64,000 nucleotides of DNA from Bacillota bacterium (GTDB taxonomy: Bacteria; Bacillota; TC1). The notes below the pieces were generated by a model. The model had not been told where the DNA came from. It worked only from the letters and a program-made list of their open reading frames with translations, and did not search any database. The stretch is taken from contig JAQUGR010000001.1 of the NCBI GenBank assembly GCA_028683955.1, positions 310,001 to 374,000 on the forward strand. The letters are read 5' to 3'. Shown one piece after another: positions 25,610 through 35,273 of this stretch. A program made the position numbers and the translations under genes. Positions within the stretch are counted from its first letter, which is position 1. Each line of letters starts with the position of its first letter.

Positions 25610-26525
25610 AACTGTTTTATTAGAAGAATCAGTTATTGCCTTAAAAATCAAGAAAAATGGTATTTATGTAGATTGTACCCTTGGTGGTGGAGGACATAGT
25701 GAATTAATTTTAAAAAAACTTGAGGAAAGTGGCAAATTAATTGCTATAGATCAAGATTCTTTTGCTATAGAAAAAAGTAAAGAAAGATTAAAGGAGTTTA
25801 ATAACATTATTTTTGTTAAAGATAATTTTTCTAATTTTAAAAATATATTAGATAATTTGAATATAGAATATGTTGACGGCGTTTTATTGGATTTGGGGGT
25901 TTCTTCCTTTCAATTTGATGATAGAGATAGAGGATTTAGTTATTGGGATGAGGCAGTTCTTGATATGAGGATGGATCAAGACGCAAAAATTGATGCGAAA
26001 TTTATTATTAATAATTATACTTTGAAAGAAATCACAAGAGTATTTACCGATTATGGTGAAGAAAAAAATGCATATAGATTTGCTAAAGCCATTATTAAAG
26101 CAAGAGAAGTAAAAGAAATTGTTACTAATAAAGATCTTATTGATATTTTAAAATTATCTTTAAGTGAGAAAGAAAAAAGAAAACAAGGGCACCCTGCTAG
26201 AAAAATTTTTCAAGCTTTAAGAATAGAAGTTAATCAAGAATTAAAAGTCTTGGAAGATGTTTTACCTTTGATAGTTGAAAAATTAAATCCAAAGGGAAGA
26301 CTGGCTATTATCACTTTTCATTCTATAGAAGATAGAATTGTAAAAAAATTTATTAAAAAAATGGAAAATCCTTGTGAATGTCCACCTGATTTTCCCATTT
26401 GTATATGTGGTAAAGTACCATTATTAAAAAGTATTGGTAAAAAACCTATTTTACCAAATGATGATGAAGTTGATATCAATTCACGAGCAAGGAGTAGCAA
26501 ATTAAGAATTGCTGAAAAGATTTGA
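25599..26525 (+). CDS. rsmH: 16S rRNA (cytosine(1402)-N4)-methyltransferase
   Basis: RsmH (MraW) methylates C1402 in the ribosomal P site. The 308-residue protein opens with the family phrase HKTVLLEESV, has the SAM loop DCTLGGGGHSELIL, LLDLGVSSFQFDDRDRGFSY and, at the end, the diagnostic ITFHSIEDRIVKKF and NSRARSSKLRIAEKI. It sits second in the cluster after mraZ, as is usual. Its start lies in the 3' end of mraZ, with a GGAAGGGA site. Confidence 0.97.
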   Translation: MDHKTVLLEESVIALKIKKNGIYVDCTLGGGGHSELILKKLEESGKLIAIDQDSFAIEKSKERLKEFNNIIFVKDNFSNFKNILDNLNIEYVDGVLLDLGVSSFQFDDRDRGFSYWDEAVLDMRMDQDAKIDAKFIINNYTLKEITRVFTDYGEEKNAYRFAKAIIKAREVKEIVTNKDLIDILKLSLSEKEKRKQGHPARKIFQALRIEVNQELKVLEDVLPLIVEKLNPKGRLAIITFHSIEDRIVKKFIKKMENPCECPPDFPICICGKVPLLKSIGKKPILPNDDEVDINSRARSSKLRIAEKI

Positions 26526-26532
26526 GGGTATT

Positions 26533-26904
26533 ATGTCTAAATTTAAAGGAAATAATAGTATGAATTATATATTTATCTTGTTGATGGTTACAGTTTTAGT
26601 TTTAATAACCACCAGAGGTTTGGCTACAAATTTAAATCAGAAAAATATTGTTTTAAATAAAGAAGTTAGTGAATTAGTTAGTACTAATCAATGGATAAAA
26701 TATCAGATAAGCGATAAAATCTCTTTAGATAAAATTGCTGTCTATGCAAAGACAAAGTTACATATGACTGATATAACTAATAAAGATGTAAAATATTTAT
26801 CAGTTGATTTAAATTACGTAAATGAAATAAAACAATTGGAAATTAAAGAAAACTGGTTAGAAAAATTACAAAACCATGTAAGGGATATTTTTGATGGACA
26901 ATAA
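26533..26904 (+). CDS. ftsL: FtsL-like cell division protein
   Basis: A 123-residue bitopic protein: a short cytoplasmic head, one membrane segment (about residues 11-30, NYIFILLMVTVLVLITTRG) and an extracytoplasmic coiled coil (LNQKNIVLNKEVSELVSTN) with the AVYAKTKLHM segment. FtsL pairs with DivIC and FtsQ/DivIB to activate septal synthesis. Sequence conservation in this family is weak, so the call rests on size, topology and its place between rsmH and a class B PBP. ATG 26533 has GAGGG 5-6 bases upstream. It overlaps the next gene by 11 bases. Confidence 0.85.
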   Translation: MSKFKGNNSMNYIFILLMVTVLVLITTRGLATNLNQKNIVLNKEVSELVSTNQWIKYQISDKISLDKIAVYAKTKLHMTDITNKDVKYLSVDLNYVNEIKQLEIKENWLEKLQNHVRDIFDGQ

Positions 26905-29050
26905 ATTAATTAAAAAGAAGGATCTTAAAAATAAATTAAAAAAAAGACCAATAGGAAAAGTTGAAAATAAAAGAATTAAATTGTTTCTTGGTATTACAGG
27001 TTTCATTTTTTTAGTGGTGATTTTGCGTCTTTTTCAAATTCAAGTAGTTCTTGGAAATGCACTCAGGGAAGAAAGTTATTCCATGAGAAAGGATGAATCT
27101 GAAATAACAGCAGAACGAGGTAGTATATTGGATACGAATGGCATAGAATTAGCCGTTGATGCATCAGTATATTCTCTGTGGATGGATCCTAGTTATTTGA
27201 GACAGAATTTATCTAACAAAGAAATAAATAAAGAATCAGCAGCTGATTTAATTGGTCAAGCCATAGACTTACAAACAGATTTTGTATTAAGAAAAATTGA
27301 ATTAAATAGTGGTTTTATTTGGTTGAAAAAAGAAGTTTCTTTTGAAGAGGTTGAAAAAATAAAGAATTTAGAAATAACTGGACTATATTTCCAAGAAGAA
27401 GGTTCAAGATATTATCCTGATCATGCAGTCGGAGGTAATCTATTGGGTTTTGTAAATAAAACTGGGGATGGAGTAACTGGCTTAGAAGCAACTTATAATG
27501 ATATACTACAAGGTCAAAATGGGCTTGTAAAAGGCGAAAAAGATGGACAGAATAATTATATAGCCGATACACTTAAAACGATTAAAGAAGCAGTACCTGG
27601 AAATACAATTGTTTTAACTATAGATCAAAAAGCCCAATATATTGCTGAAAGAGAAATCGCCAATATAGAAAAAGATTTAAATCCTGTTTCAGCTTCAATT
27701 ATGGTAATGGAAACAAAAACTGGAGCTATTGTAGCCTCTGCTAATACGAATAATTATGATTCAAATGAATATAGAAACTTAGATATAAATCTGTATAGAA
27801 CTTTAGAATATCAAAATATTTATGAACCTGGTTCAACTATGAAGATAATTACGGCAGCAGCAGCTATAAATGAAGGTGTAGTAAATGAAAATTCTGTTTT
27901 CTATGATAATACAGGTACTCGAACAATAGGTACTAATACAATAAAATGTTGGGTTTATCCAAGTCATCATGGAAAAGAAACCTTAACTCAAGCAGTAGCA
28001 AATTCTTGTAATCCTGTTTTAGTAGATGTTTCATTGCTTTTGAAGAAGAAAAACCCTGATTTATGGGTTGATTATCTAGAAAAATTTGGATTTGGAAGTA
28101 AAACAGAAATTAAATTTACAGGTGAAGCCAAAGGAATTTTACCAGCTGGTACTGGTGATATTTATTATGCAACTTCTGCAATTGGGCAAGGTATTGCTGT
28201 AACTTCTATTCAAATGATATCTGCTATCTCTGCAGTAGCAAATGATGGACAAAAGATGAAACCATATTTAGTAAAAGAAATTATAGACCAAGATGGTAAT
28301 ATTATTGAATCCTTCGAACCAACTATTGAAAGTCAAGTTGTTTCCAAGGATGCAGCAGAAGCAGTACAAAGAATGATGAAAGCGGTAGTAGAAACTGGTA
28401 CAGGAAAGAAATTTAAACTAAGTAATAATATTGAATCTATGGGTAAAACCGGTACAGCTCAAAAAGTAAATGCCTTAGGACAATATTCTGCTAATGATTA
28501 TGTATTGTCATATGTAGGCATAGCACCTTATAATAATCCTAAGTATACTGTCTTTGTGATAATAGATGAACCAGAAACAGGTGGCTCATCAAGTAGTACT
28601 GTTGCTCCATATTATAAAGCAGTAATGGAGGATATTTTGGCGCTATATAGTGTAAGTGATAGCGAAATCTCTACGCTTGGTTATAATAAAATTATCATGC
28701 CAGATTTTACTGGGCTTACAATAACTGAAGCTGAAAATTTAGCTGAAAATATAGGGGTAAAATTAGAAATCAATGGAACTGGTTATATAACAAACCAGTC
28801 TATAAGTAAAAATAAATTAATTAATAAAGATAGTAAAGTTGTAATTACGGCTAAAGAAATTAAATTAAATGAAAACCAAACTATTATACCTGCCTTAATT
28901 GGATTAAGATTACCAGATGCTATAAAAATAGCTGAAAATGCCAACCTTAAAATAAACTTTAAAGGATCAGGTATAATAACAGAACAAAGTATAAGTCCTG
29001 GTTCAATTGCTTTAAAAGAATCAATAATAAATGTTAAATTGGGGGATTAA
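26894..29050 (+). CDS. Class B penicillin-binding protein with two PASTA domains (FtsI/SpoVD type)
   Basis: This transpeptidase cross-links septal peptidoglycan with FtsW. The 718-residue protein has an N-terminal membrane anchor (about 32-53), the dimerisation domain (ITAERGSILDTNG), and the transpeptidase domain with S314-T-M-K317, S371-C-N and K518-T-G. Two C-terminal PASTA units follow (MPDFTGLTITEAENLAEN; IPALIGLRLPDAIKIAEN). SpoVD usually has one PASTA and PBP2x-type division enzymes two; with a single such gene in the cluster I read it as the division enzyme. The ATG at 26894 is preferred over the TTG just before it. It overlaps the ftsL 3' end. Confidence 0.93.
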   Translation: MDNKLIKKKDLKNKLKKRPIGKVENKRIKLFLGITGFIFLVVILRLFQIQVVLGNALREESYSMRKDESEITAERGSILDTNGIELAVDASVYSLWMDPSYLRQNLSNKEINKESAADLIGQAIDLQTDFVLRKIELNSGFIWLKKEVSFEEVEKIKNLEITGLYFQEEGSRYYPDHAVGGNLLGFVNKTGDGVTGLEATYNDILQGQNGLVKGEKDGQNNYIADTLKTIKEAVPGNTIVLTIDQKAQYIAEREIANIEKDLNPVSASIMVMETKTGAIVASANTNNYDSNEYRNLDINLYRTLEYQNIYEPGSTMKIITAAAAINEGVVNENSVFYDNTGTRTIGTNTIKCWVYPSHHGKETLTQAVANSCNPVLVDVSLLLKKKNPDLWVDYLEKFGFGSKTEIKFTGEAKGILPAGTGDIYYATSAIGQGIAVTSIQMISAISAVANDGQKMKPYLVKEIIDQDGNIIESFEPTIESQVVSKDAAEAVQRMMKAVVETGTGKKFKLSNNIESMGKTGTAQKVNALGQYSANDYVLSYVGIAPYNNPKYTVFVIIDEPETGGSSSSTVAPYYKAVMEDILALYSVSDSEISTLGYNKIIMPDFTGLTITEAENLAENIGVKLEINGTGYITNQSISKNKLINKDSKVVITAKEIKLNENQTIIPALIGLRLPDAIKIAENANLKINFKGSGIITEQSISPGSIALKESIINVKLGD

Positions 29051-29051
29051 T

Positions 29052-30509
29052 ATGAATTTAGAAATATTATTAAAAAATATAGAATATGAAATTTTATTAG
29101 GCAGTGATAAATTAAATATTAGTTCCGTTGAATACGATTCGAGAAAAATATCGAATGGCAGTCTTTTTGTTGCAATTAAAGGCTATGACACAGATGGACA
29201 TATTTATATTAAAAAGGCTATAGAAGCTGGAGCTTCAGCAATAGTACTTGAGGATGACTCTTATGTATTAGGGATTGAAAATATAACTATAATAAAAGTA
29301 AGAAATAGTCGAAAAATTTTAGGCGAAATTAGCTCAAATTTTTTTGGCAATCCTGGTGAAAAAATAAATATTATTGGAGTAACTGGTACAAATGGTAAAA
29401 CTTCAATAACATATTTTTTGAAAAACATTTTTAAAAAAGCAGGTTATAAAGTTGGTATTATTGGTACAATTGAAAATCAAATAAATGATAAAGTATATGA
29501 ATCATCGGTTACAACACCAGAATCGAGAGACGTCCAAGAATTATTATTTAATATGGTCGAAAAAGGTTGTGAGTATTGTGTAATGGAAACATCAAGTCAT
29601 GCCTTGTTTCTTGATAGAGTAGCAGCAGTTCCATTTAAAGCCGCAATATTTACAAATTTAACACAAGATCATTTAGATTTTCATAAAGATTTAACAGATT
29701 ATTTAAATGCTAAAAAAATATTATTTACTTATATTAAAGCTGATGGCAATACAATATTAAATGCTGATGATACAGCCACAGACGAAATAACTAAAATAGC
29801 AGGTGGGAAAATTTCCACTTATTCAATTCATAATAATGGAGATTATAAAGCAAAAGATATTAAGATGGATATTTATGGTACAAGTTTTACTCTGATGTAT
29901 AATAATCAAGAAATTTTCATACAATTAAAGATGATAGGTGAGTTTAGCATATATAATTCCTTGGCAGCTATTGCTGTAGCTCATGAGTTAGGCATAAGTT
30001 TTGAAAAAATAGCAGAAGGTTTGAAAAAAGTAAGTGTTAATGGTCGTTTTCAACTAATAGAAAGCAAAAATGAATTCGCTGTTGTAGTTGATTATGCTCA
30101 TACACCTGATGGACTATTAAATGTTTTAAAAACAGCAAAAAAAATAACACTTGGTAAAGTGATATGTGTATTTGGTTGTGGTGGGGATAGGGACACTAAA
30201 AAAAGACCGATTATGGGGAAAGTTGCAGGAGAATTAAGCGATTTTTGCATAATCACTTCTGATAATCCTAGAACAGAAGATCCAGAGAAAATAATCGACA
30301 TGGTTGAAATAGGTGTTAAAGAAGCTGAAGCTACATACACTAAAATTACAAATAGAAAAGATGCTATCAAATATGCAATAAAAATAGCAAAAAAAGGTGA
30401 TATAATTATTATTGCTGGTAAAGGACATGAGGATTATCAAATAATTGGCAAAACTAAATACCCTTTTAGTGATTATGATATAGCAAAAAATATATTGGAT
30501 GGCAGGTAA
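29052..30509 (+). CDS. murE: UDP-MurNAc-tripeptide synthetase, probably meso-diaminopimelate-adding
   Basis: MurE adds the third amino acid of the stem peptide. The 485-residue ligase has the ATP loop GVTGTNGKTS, METSSHAL, NLTQDHLDFH, and DNPR at residues 404-407, the motif that marks meso-diaminopimelate rather than lysine enzymes. ATG 29052 has GGGGG at 29041-29045 with 6-base spacing, the same layout seen before ftsQ. It follows the PBP stop by one base. Confidence 0.96.
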   Translation: MNLEILLKNIEYEILLGSDKLNISSVEYDSRKISNGSLFVAIKGYDTDGHIYIKKAIEAGASAIVLEDDSYVLGIENITIIKVRNSRKILGEISSNFFGNPGEKINIIGVTGTNGKTSITYFLKNIFKKAGYKVGIIGTIENQINDKVYESSVTTPESRDVQELLFNMVEKGCEYCVMETSSHALFLDRVAAVPFKAAIFTNLTQDHLDFHKDLTDYLNAKKILFTYIKADGNTILNADDTATDEITKIAGGKISTYSIHNNGDYKAKDIKMDIYGTSFTLMYNNQEIFIQLKMIGEFSIYNSLAAIAVAHELGISFEKIAEGLKKVSVNGRFQLIESKNEFAVVVDYAHTPDGLLNVLKTAKKITLGKVICVFGCGGDRDTKKRPIMGKVAGELSDFCIITSDNPRTEDPEKIIDMVEIGVKEAEATYTKITNRKDAIKYAIKIAKKGDIIIIAGKGHEDYQIIGKTKYPFSDYDIAKNILDGR

Positions 30510-30516
30510 TGATATT

Positions 30517-31893
30517 ATGATATGCAGTTTATATGATTTGAAGAAAATCTTTAATATTAAAAGTAATGAAAATGAAAAAAAAATTTACATAGAAAAAATA
30601 TCAACTGATAGTAGGTCACTGGAAAAAAACAGTGTTTTTTTAGCAATTAAAGGTGAGAACTTTGATGGACATGATTTTGTGAAAAAAGCTATAGATTTCA
30701 ATTCTATTGCTATCATTGTATCAGAGGATTTTAACGATAATAAATATAATTACCCTAATTTTATAAAAGTTAAAGATACTATAAAAGCCTATGGAGAGAT
30801 AGCAAAATACTATAGAAATATAAATAGTTTTAAAGTAGTTGCCATAACAGGCTCAAGTGGGAAAACCACAACAAAGGATATGGTTGCTAGTGTTTTGGAA
30901 AAAAAATATAAAGTTGAAAAAACAAACAAAAATTATAATAACGAAATTGGATTACCCTATACCATTTTGAATGCTAATATTAATACTGAAGTATTAGTAT
31001 TAGAAATGGGTATGAGAGCATTAGGTGAAATTGAATACCTAACAAAAATTGCTTCTCCTGATATTGGTATAATAACTAATATAGGTATTGCTCATATTGG
31101 TGAATTAGGTAGCCAACAAAATATATTGCAAGCGAAAGGCGAATTACTAGAGTCTTTACCAAAAGATTCTATTGCTATCATAAGTGGAGAAGATGGTTTT
31201 ACTAATGAATTAAAAAAGAAATTTACTGGTGATATAAGAGTGGTAGGTTTTAATGAAAATGCAACTCTAAAAGCTATAAATATTATTGAATATAAATATA
31301 GTACAAAACTTGATATTATTAGTGATTCAATTATAACTAATGTAGAAATGAATTTTAAAGGTAAGCATTTAATATTGGATGCCCTAATTGCTATAGAAAC
31401 AGGTAATTTATTAAATATTTGTATAGAAGATTCTATTCATGCACTCAATAATTTAGAAGTTACATCTGGAAGATTAGAATTAATAAAAAAAAATGATTAT
31501 TTAATAATAAATGATACATATAATGCAAATCCAGATTCTATGAAAAAGTCTATAGATGTACTAATTTCTTATGATGGCAATAAAATTGCTGTTCTAGGTG
31601 ATATGAAAGAATTAGGGGATAATGAAATAGAATATCATAAAGAAATTGGAAGATTTTTAGCTGAAAAAGAACTTAAAGCATTAATTACCGTTGGTGATTT
31701 AGGGAAATTTATTGGAGATAGTTTGTTAGAAAAAAATAAATCTTCAAAAAAAATATTTTCATTTATGGATAATCAAGCAGCAGCTAAAAAACTTAGTGAA
31801 ATTATTGCGAAGGATGATGTTATATTATTCAAAGGTTCAAGAGCAATGAGAATGGAAGAGATTATAAAATTATTAGAGGAAGAAGTGGTATAA
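30517..31893 (+). CDS. murF: UDP-MurNAc-tripeptide--D-Ala-D-Ala ligase
   Basis: MurF adds D-Ala-D-Ala to complete the pentapeptide. The 458-residue protein has the ATP loop AITGSSGKTTTKDM, LVLEMGMRALGEIEYL, NIGIAHIGELGS and the NDTYNANPDSMK segment. Two starts are possible: ATG 30499, inside murE, and ATG 30517, which matches family N-termini better; the ribosome site is weak in both, and coupling to murE is likely. mraY follows without any gap. Confidence 0.95.
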   Translation: MICSLYDLKKIFNIKSNENEKKIYIEKISTDSRSLEKNSVFLAIKGENFDGHDFVKKAIDFNSIAIIVSEDFNDNKYNYPNFIKVKDTIKAYGEIAKYYRNINSFKVVAITGSSGKTTTKDMVASVLEKKYKVEKTNKNYNNEIGLPYTILNANINTEVLVLEMGMRALGEIEYLTKIASPDIGIITNIGIAHIGELGSQQNILQAKGELLESLPKDSIAIISGEDGFTNELKKKFTGDIRVVGFNENATLKAINIIEYKYSTKLDIISDSIITNVEMNFKGKHLILDALIAIETGNLLNICIEDSIHALNNLEVTSGRLELIKKNDYLIINDTYNANPDSMKKSIDVLISYDGNKIAVLGDMKELGDNEIEYHKEIGRFLAEKELKALITVGDLGKFIGDSLLEKNKSSKKIFSFMDNQAAAKKLSEIIAKDDVILFKGSRAMRMEEIIKLLEEEVV

Positions 31894-32838
31894 ATGTTTA
31901 TTTTACAATGGATTATAATTTTAATTATTACATTGATTGCTGGTCAATTTATAACAAATAAATTAAAAAAATATAACCTTGAACAAACTATTAGAGATGA
32001 CGGTCCTCAAACACATCTGAAAAAACAAGGAACTCCAAGCATGGGTGGTTTAATATTTTTAATACCAATAATAATCGCTAGTTTCATTTATTTACCTCAT
32101 TCTATTATTCCCTTATTAGCATTAATAGGTTATGGCAGTATAGGTATATATGATGATTTAGATAAAAGAGTTATAAAAAAAAGTGGTGGTATATCTATTA
32201 AGAAAAAATTATTATTAGAAATTATGATTGGTTTGTTAGTTGGTATTTTGGCAGTAGTTTATCAAAAAAATACAAATATTGGTTTTACTGAGCACTTATT
32301 TATTAATGTTAATTGGATTATTTATGTTTTATTTATTGCTTTTTTTATAATCGCTGTTACAAATGGCACAAATCTAACTGATGGACTAGATGGACTAGCA
32401 ACTTTAACCACTATACCTATTTTTATATTTTTTGTTGGTATAAGTTTGTTACAAGGTAATAATGCATTAGCACAATTTAATGCTTTAGTAATTGCTGCTT
32501 TATTAGGATTTTTAGTTTTTAATAAACATCCTGCAAGAATATTTATGGGCGATACAGGATCATTAGCACTAGGGGCTCTAGTAGCAGGAATGTCAATATT
32601 ATTAAATGTAGAGTTTTTATTATTGATTTTTGGTTTTATATATTTAGTGGAAAGTGTATCTGTATTACTACAAGTGGCATATTTTAAAAATACTTATGGA
32701 AAAAGGTTATTTAAAATGGCACCAATACATCATCATTTCGAACTTTCAGGTTGGGGCGAAAGTAAGGTGGTTATTCTTTTTACAATTATTGCTTTTTTAA
32801 CTTCAGCATTATCTTATATTATATATACAGTATTGTAG
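31894..32838 (+). CDS. mraY: Phospho-MurNAc-pentapeptide transferase
   Basis: MraY transfers phospho-MurNAc-pentapeptide to undecaprenyl phosphate, forming lipid I. The 314-residue protein has about ten membrane segments and the catalytic motifs: GTPSMGGLIFL, YDDLDKR, TNGTNLTDGLDGLA, FMGDTGSLALGA and MAPIHHHFELSGWGE. It starts immediately after the murF stop. Its lipid substrate derives from uppS at 11.6 kb. Confidence 0.97.
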   Translation: MFILQWIIILIITLIAGQFITNKLKKYNLEQTIRDDGPQTHLKKQGTPSMGGLIFLIPIIIASFIYLPHSIIPLLALIGYGSIGIYDDLDKRVIKKSGGISIKKKLLLEIMIGLLVGILAVVYQKNTNIGFTEHLFINVNWIIYVLFIAFFIIAVTNGTNLTDGLDGLATLTTIPIFIFFVGISLLQGNNALAQFNALVIAALLGFLVFNKHPARIFMGDTGSLALGALVAGMSILLNVEFLLLIFGFIYLVESVSVLLQVAYFKNTYGKRLFKMAPIHHHFELSGWGESKVVILFTIIAFLTSALSYIIYTVL

Positions 32839-32845
32839 GTGAATT

Positions 32846-34132
32846 ATGAATTATAAAGGATTGAATATTTTAGTATTAGGTAAAGGGAAAACTGGAACAA
32901 GTACATATAATTTTCTGATTAAACAAGCTGCATTAGCGAAATTAGTTGATGAAGTCGATGATGGTCCATTTTTAGATATTAATCCTAAGGAATATGATTT
33001 AATTGTCCAATCTCCAGGCGTTTCAAGACAACATCCTTTCTTAAAAAAATGCGATCAACTAGGGGTTAAGGTTACTAATGAAATAGAATTGGCTTATGAA
33101 TTTGTTGAAAAACCTATAATAGGAGTTACTGGAACTAATGGTAAAACAACTATTGTAAATATAATAGATCATATATTTAAAGTTTGTAATATTAAAAGTG
33201 CTTTAGTTGGCAATGTTGGAAAACCATTTATTGAATCAGCTTTAGAAAAACAAGATGTTTTTGTGTTAGAATTATCAAGTTATCAATTAGAAACAATCAG
33301 TAATTTTAAACCTAAAATTGCCATTATTTCTAATTTGACACCTGATCATCTTGAAAGACATAAAACAATGGAAAATTATTTAAAAATAAAATCTCGAATA
33401 TATAAAAATATGGATGAGAATAATTTTCTGATATTAAATTATGATGATATGAAATTAAGAAATTTAAATAATAACAATATTCCAACATACTTTTACAGTT
33501 TGAAGAATAAGGTCAAGGGTATTTACTTAGAAGATAATAAAATAATATTAAATATAGATGGACCAAAGGAATTATTTGAAATTAAAGAATTAAAAATTAT
33601 AGGTAAACATAATATTGAGAATACTATGGCAGGAACCTTAGCAGCAATATTATATGGGTGTTCCCTGGAGTGCACAGTAAAAGGGGCTAAAGAATTTACT
33701 GGTGTTGAACATAGATTAGAATTTGTAAGTGAAATTAATGGAGTGAAATACTATAATGACTCTAAAGCAACTAATCCAGAAGCGGCTATGATTGGAATTA
33801 AAGCTTTTGAAGGTGAAAATATATTTGTAATTCTTGGTGGTAGTGAGAAAGAAGTTAGTTATAAAGCATTAGGTAAAACAATTGTTGATAATAATGCATT
33901 TGCTATTTTGCAAGGGAATACTAGTGATGAAATTGGGAAAGAATTAGACTCTTTTAAATACAAACGTTATATTAAGTTTTCTAATTTAAAAGAAGCAGTT
34001 GATTATGCTTATTTAGTAGCTGAAAATAGAGATATTGTTTTATTATCTCCTGCATGTGCAAGTTTTGATCAATTTGAAAATTTTGAAAAAAGAGGGGAAA
34101 TATTCAAAAAATATGTTAAGCAAAAAAAATAA
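32846..34132 (+). CDS. murD: UDP-MurNAc-L-Ala--D-glutamate ligase
   Basis: MurD adds D-glutamate to UDP-MurNAc-L-Ala. The 428-residue protein has LVLGKGKTGTS at the N-terminus, the ATP loop GVTGTNGKTTIVNI, LELSSYQLETI, NLTPDHLERH and YYNDSKATNPEAA. It is slightly shorter than B. subtilis MurD (451). It starts 7 bases after mraY with TAGGTGAAT as a modest site. Its last 20 bases overlap the proposed ftsW start. Confidence 0.97.
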   Translation: MNYKGLNILVLGKGKTGTSTYNFLIKQAALAKLVDEVDDGPFLDINPKEYDLIVQSPGVSRQHPFLKKCDQLGVKVTNEIELAYEFVEKPIIGVTGTNGKTTIVNIIDHIFKVCNIKSALVGNVGKPFIESALEKQDVFVLELSSYQLETISNFKPKIAIISNLTPDHLERHKTMENYLKIKSRIYKNMDENNFLILNYDDMKLRNLNNNNIPTYFYSLKNKVKGIYLEDNKIILNIDGPKELFEIKELKIIGKHNIENTMAGTLAAILYGCSLECTVKGAKEFTGVEHRLEFVSEINGVKYYNDSKATNPEAAMIGIKAFEGENIFVILGGSEKEVSYKALGKTIVDNNAFAILQGNTSDEIGKELDSFKYKRYIKFSNLKEAVDYAYLVAENRDIVLLSPACASFDQFENFEKRGEIFKKYVKQKK

Positions 34133-35273
34133 AAAAAAAGAACTGAATATTAACCCTACAAAAACTTCAGTAAAAAGCAAAGTCGGAGTATCCATGCCAT
34201 ATAATTTGAGGTTAATAATAGTAGTTGGCATTTTATTGGTTATCGGTGCATACATGGTGTTTAGTGCATCTTATGTTGGTGTAGATAACAGTCCTCCTTG
34301 GTATTATCTGATTAGACATATAATTTTTATGTTTATTGGAATTTTTATGGGCTTAATATTTTTTAATTTTGGCAGAATTAAAAAAAAGGGGCCTTTTATT
34401 TATGGATTTATGGTTGTATCTTTACTTTTATTAGGCCTAGCATATCTATTTGGTAATACAGGTGGTGGGTCTAGAAGATGGATAAGTGTTGGTTTTATCA
34501 ATATTCAACCATCAGAATTAATTAAACCTGCTTTAATTTTATTAATAGCCCATTTACTTACTAGAAGTAAAAAACCTCAAATTTGGTTATCTTTAATATC
34601 AGCATTTATAATATTTGCTTTAGTTGCAGTAGAAAATTTTAGTTCTGCATTAATAATTATTTTACCAGTATTTGTTATGTTGATAGTAAATGGTTTGAAA
34701 AAAAAGCATTATTTTGCAGTCTTGAGTATAGCAGCAGTAGGTATTCCATATTTTATATTTACTAAAACATACCGTTTAATTCGATTATTAAATTTTTCAC
34801 ATGTCTGGTTAAATCCTTTATCAGCAGATTATCAAGCAAAACAAAGTTTATATGCTTTAGCTGATGGCAGTATAGTTGGAGTTGGTATAACCAATAGTAA
34901 ACAAAAATTTTTTTTGTTACCAGAACATCATACTGATTTTATTTTTGCAATTGTTGGAGAAGAATTAGGATTTGTAGGAGCAGTAGCTTTGATATTGTTA
35001 TTATTCGTATTAAGTTTTATAATAATACAGATAGCATTAGAAACAGAAAATAGATTTGGTAAATTAGCAATACTAGGTTTTGGAGCATTATTTATATTTC
35101 AAACACTCTTGAATCTATCTGTAGTTGTTGCTTTAGTTCCAGTTACAGGTGTAACGTTGCCATTTATAAGTTATGGTGGATCATCTCTAATTTCATTTTT
35201 AATGATTATCGGCTTCATTCTTGGGGCATCAATGCCTAGAAAGAGGAAAATAAATGAAAATAAAAAGTCCTAA
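34113..35273 (+). CDS. ftsW: Septal peptidoglycan glycosyltransferase FtsW
   Basis: FtsW (SEDS family) polymerises lipid II at the septum with its class B PBP partner. The 386-residue protein has about ten membrane segments and the SEDS hallmarks GGGSRRWISVGFINIQPSE, ALADGSIVGVGI, EHHTDFIFAIVGEELGFVG and PFISYGGSSLI. I start at ATG 34113, giving a basic cytoplasmic head. ATG 34194, with GGAG at 34185-34188, is an attractive shorter alternative that starts at MPYNLRL. It overlaps murD upstream and murG downstream by 20 bases each. Confidence 0.94.
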   Translation: MLSKKNKKKELNINPTKTSVKSKVGVSMPYNLRLIIVVGILLVIGAYMVFSASYVGVDNSPPWYYLIRHIIFMFIGIFMGLIFFNFGRIKKKGPFIYGFMVVSLLLLGLAYLFGNTGGGSRRWISVGFINIQPSELIKPALILLIAHLLTRSKKPQIWLSLISAFIIFALVAVENFSSALIIILPVFVMLIVNGLKKKHYFAVLSIAAVGIPYFIFTKTYRLIRLLNFSHVWLNPLSADYQAKQSLYALADGSIVGVGITNSKQKFFLLPEHHTDFIFAIVGEELGFVGAVALILLLFVLSFIIIQIALETENRFGKLAILGFGALFIFQTLLNLSVVVALVPVTGVTLPFISYGGSSLISFLMIIGFILGASMPRKRKINENKKS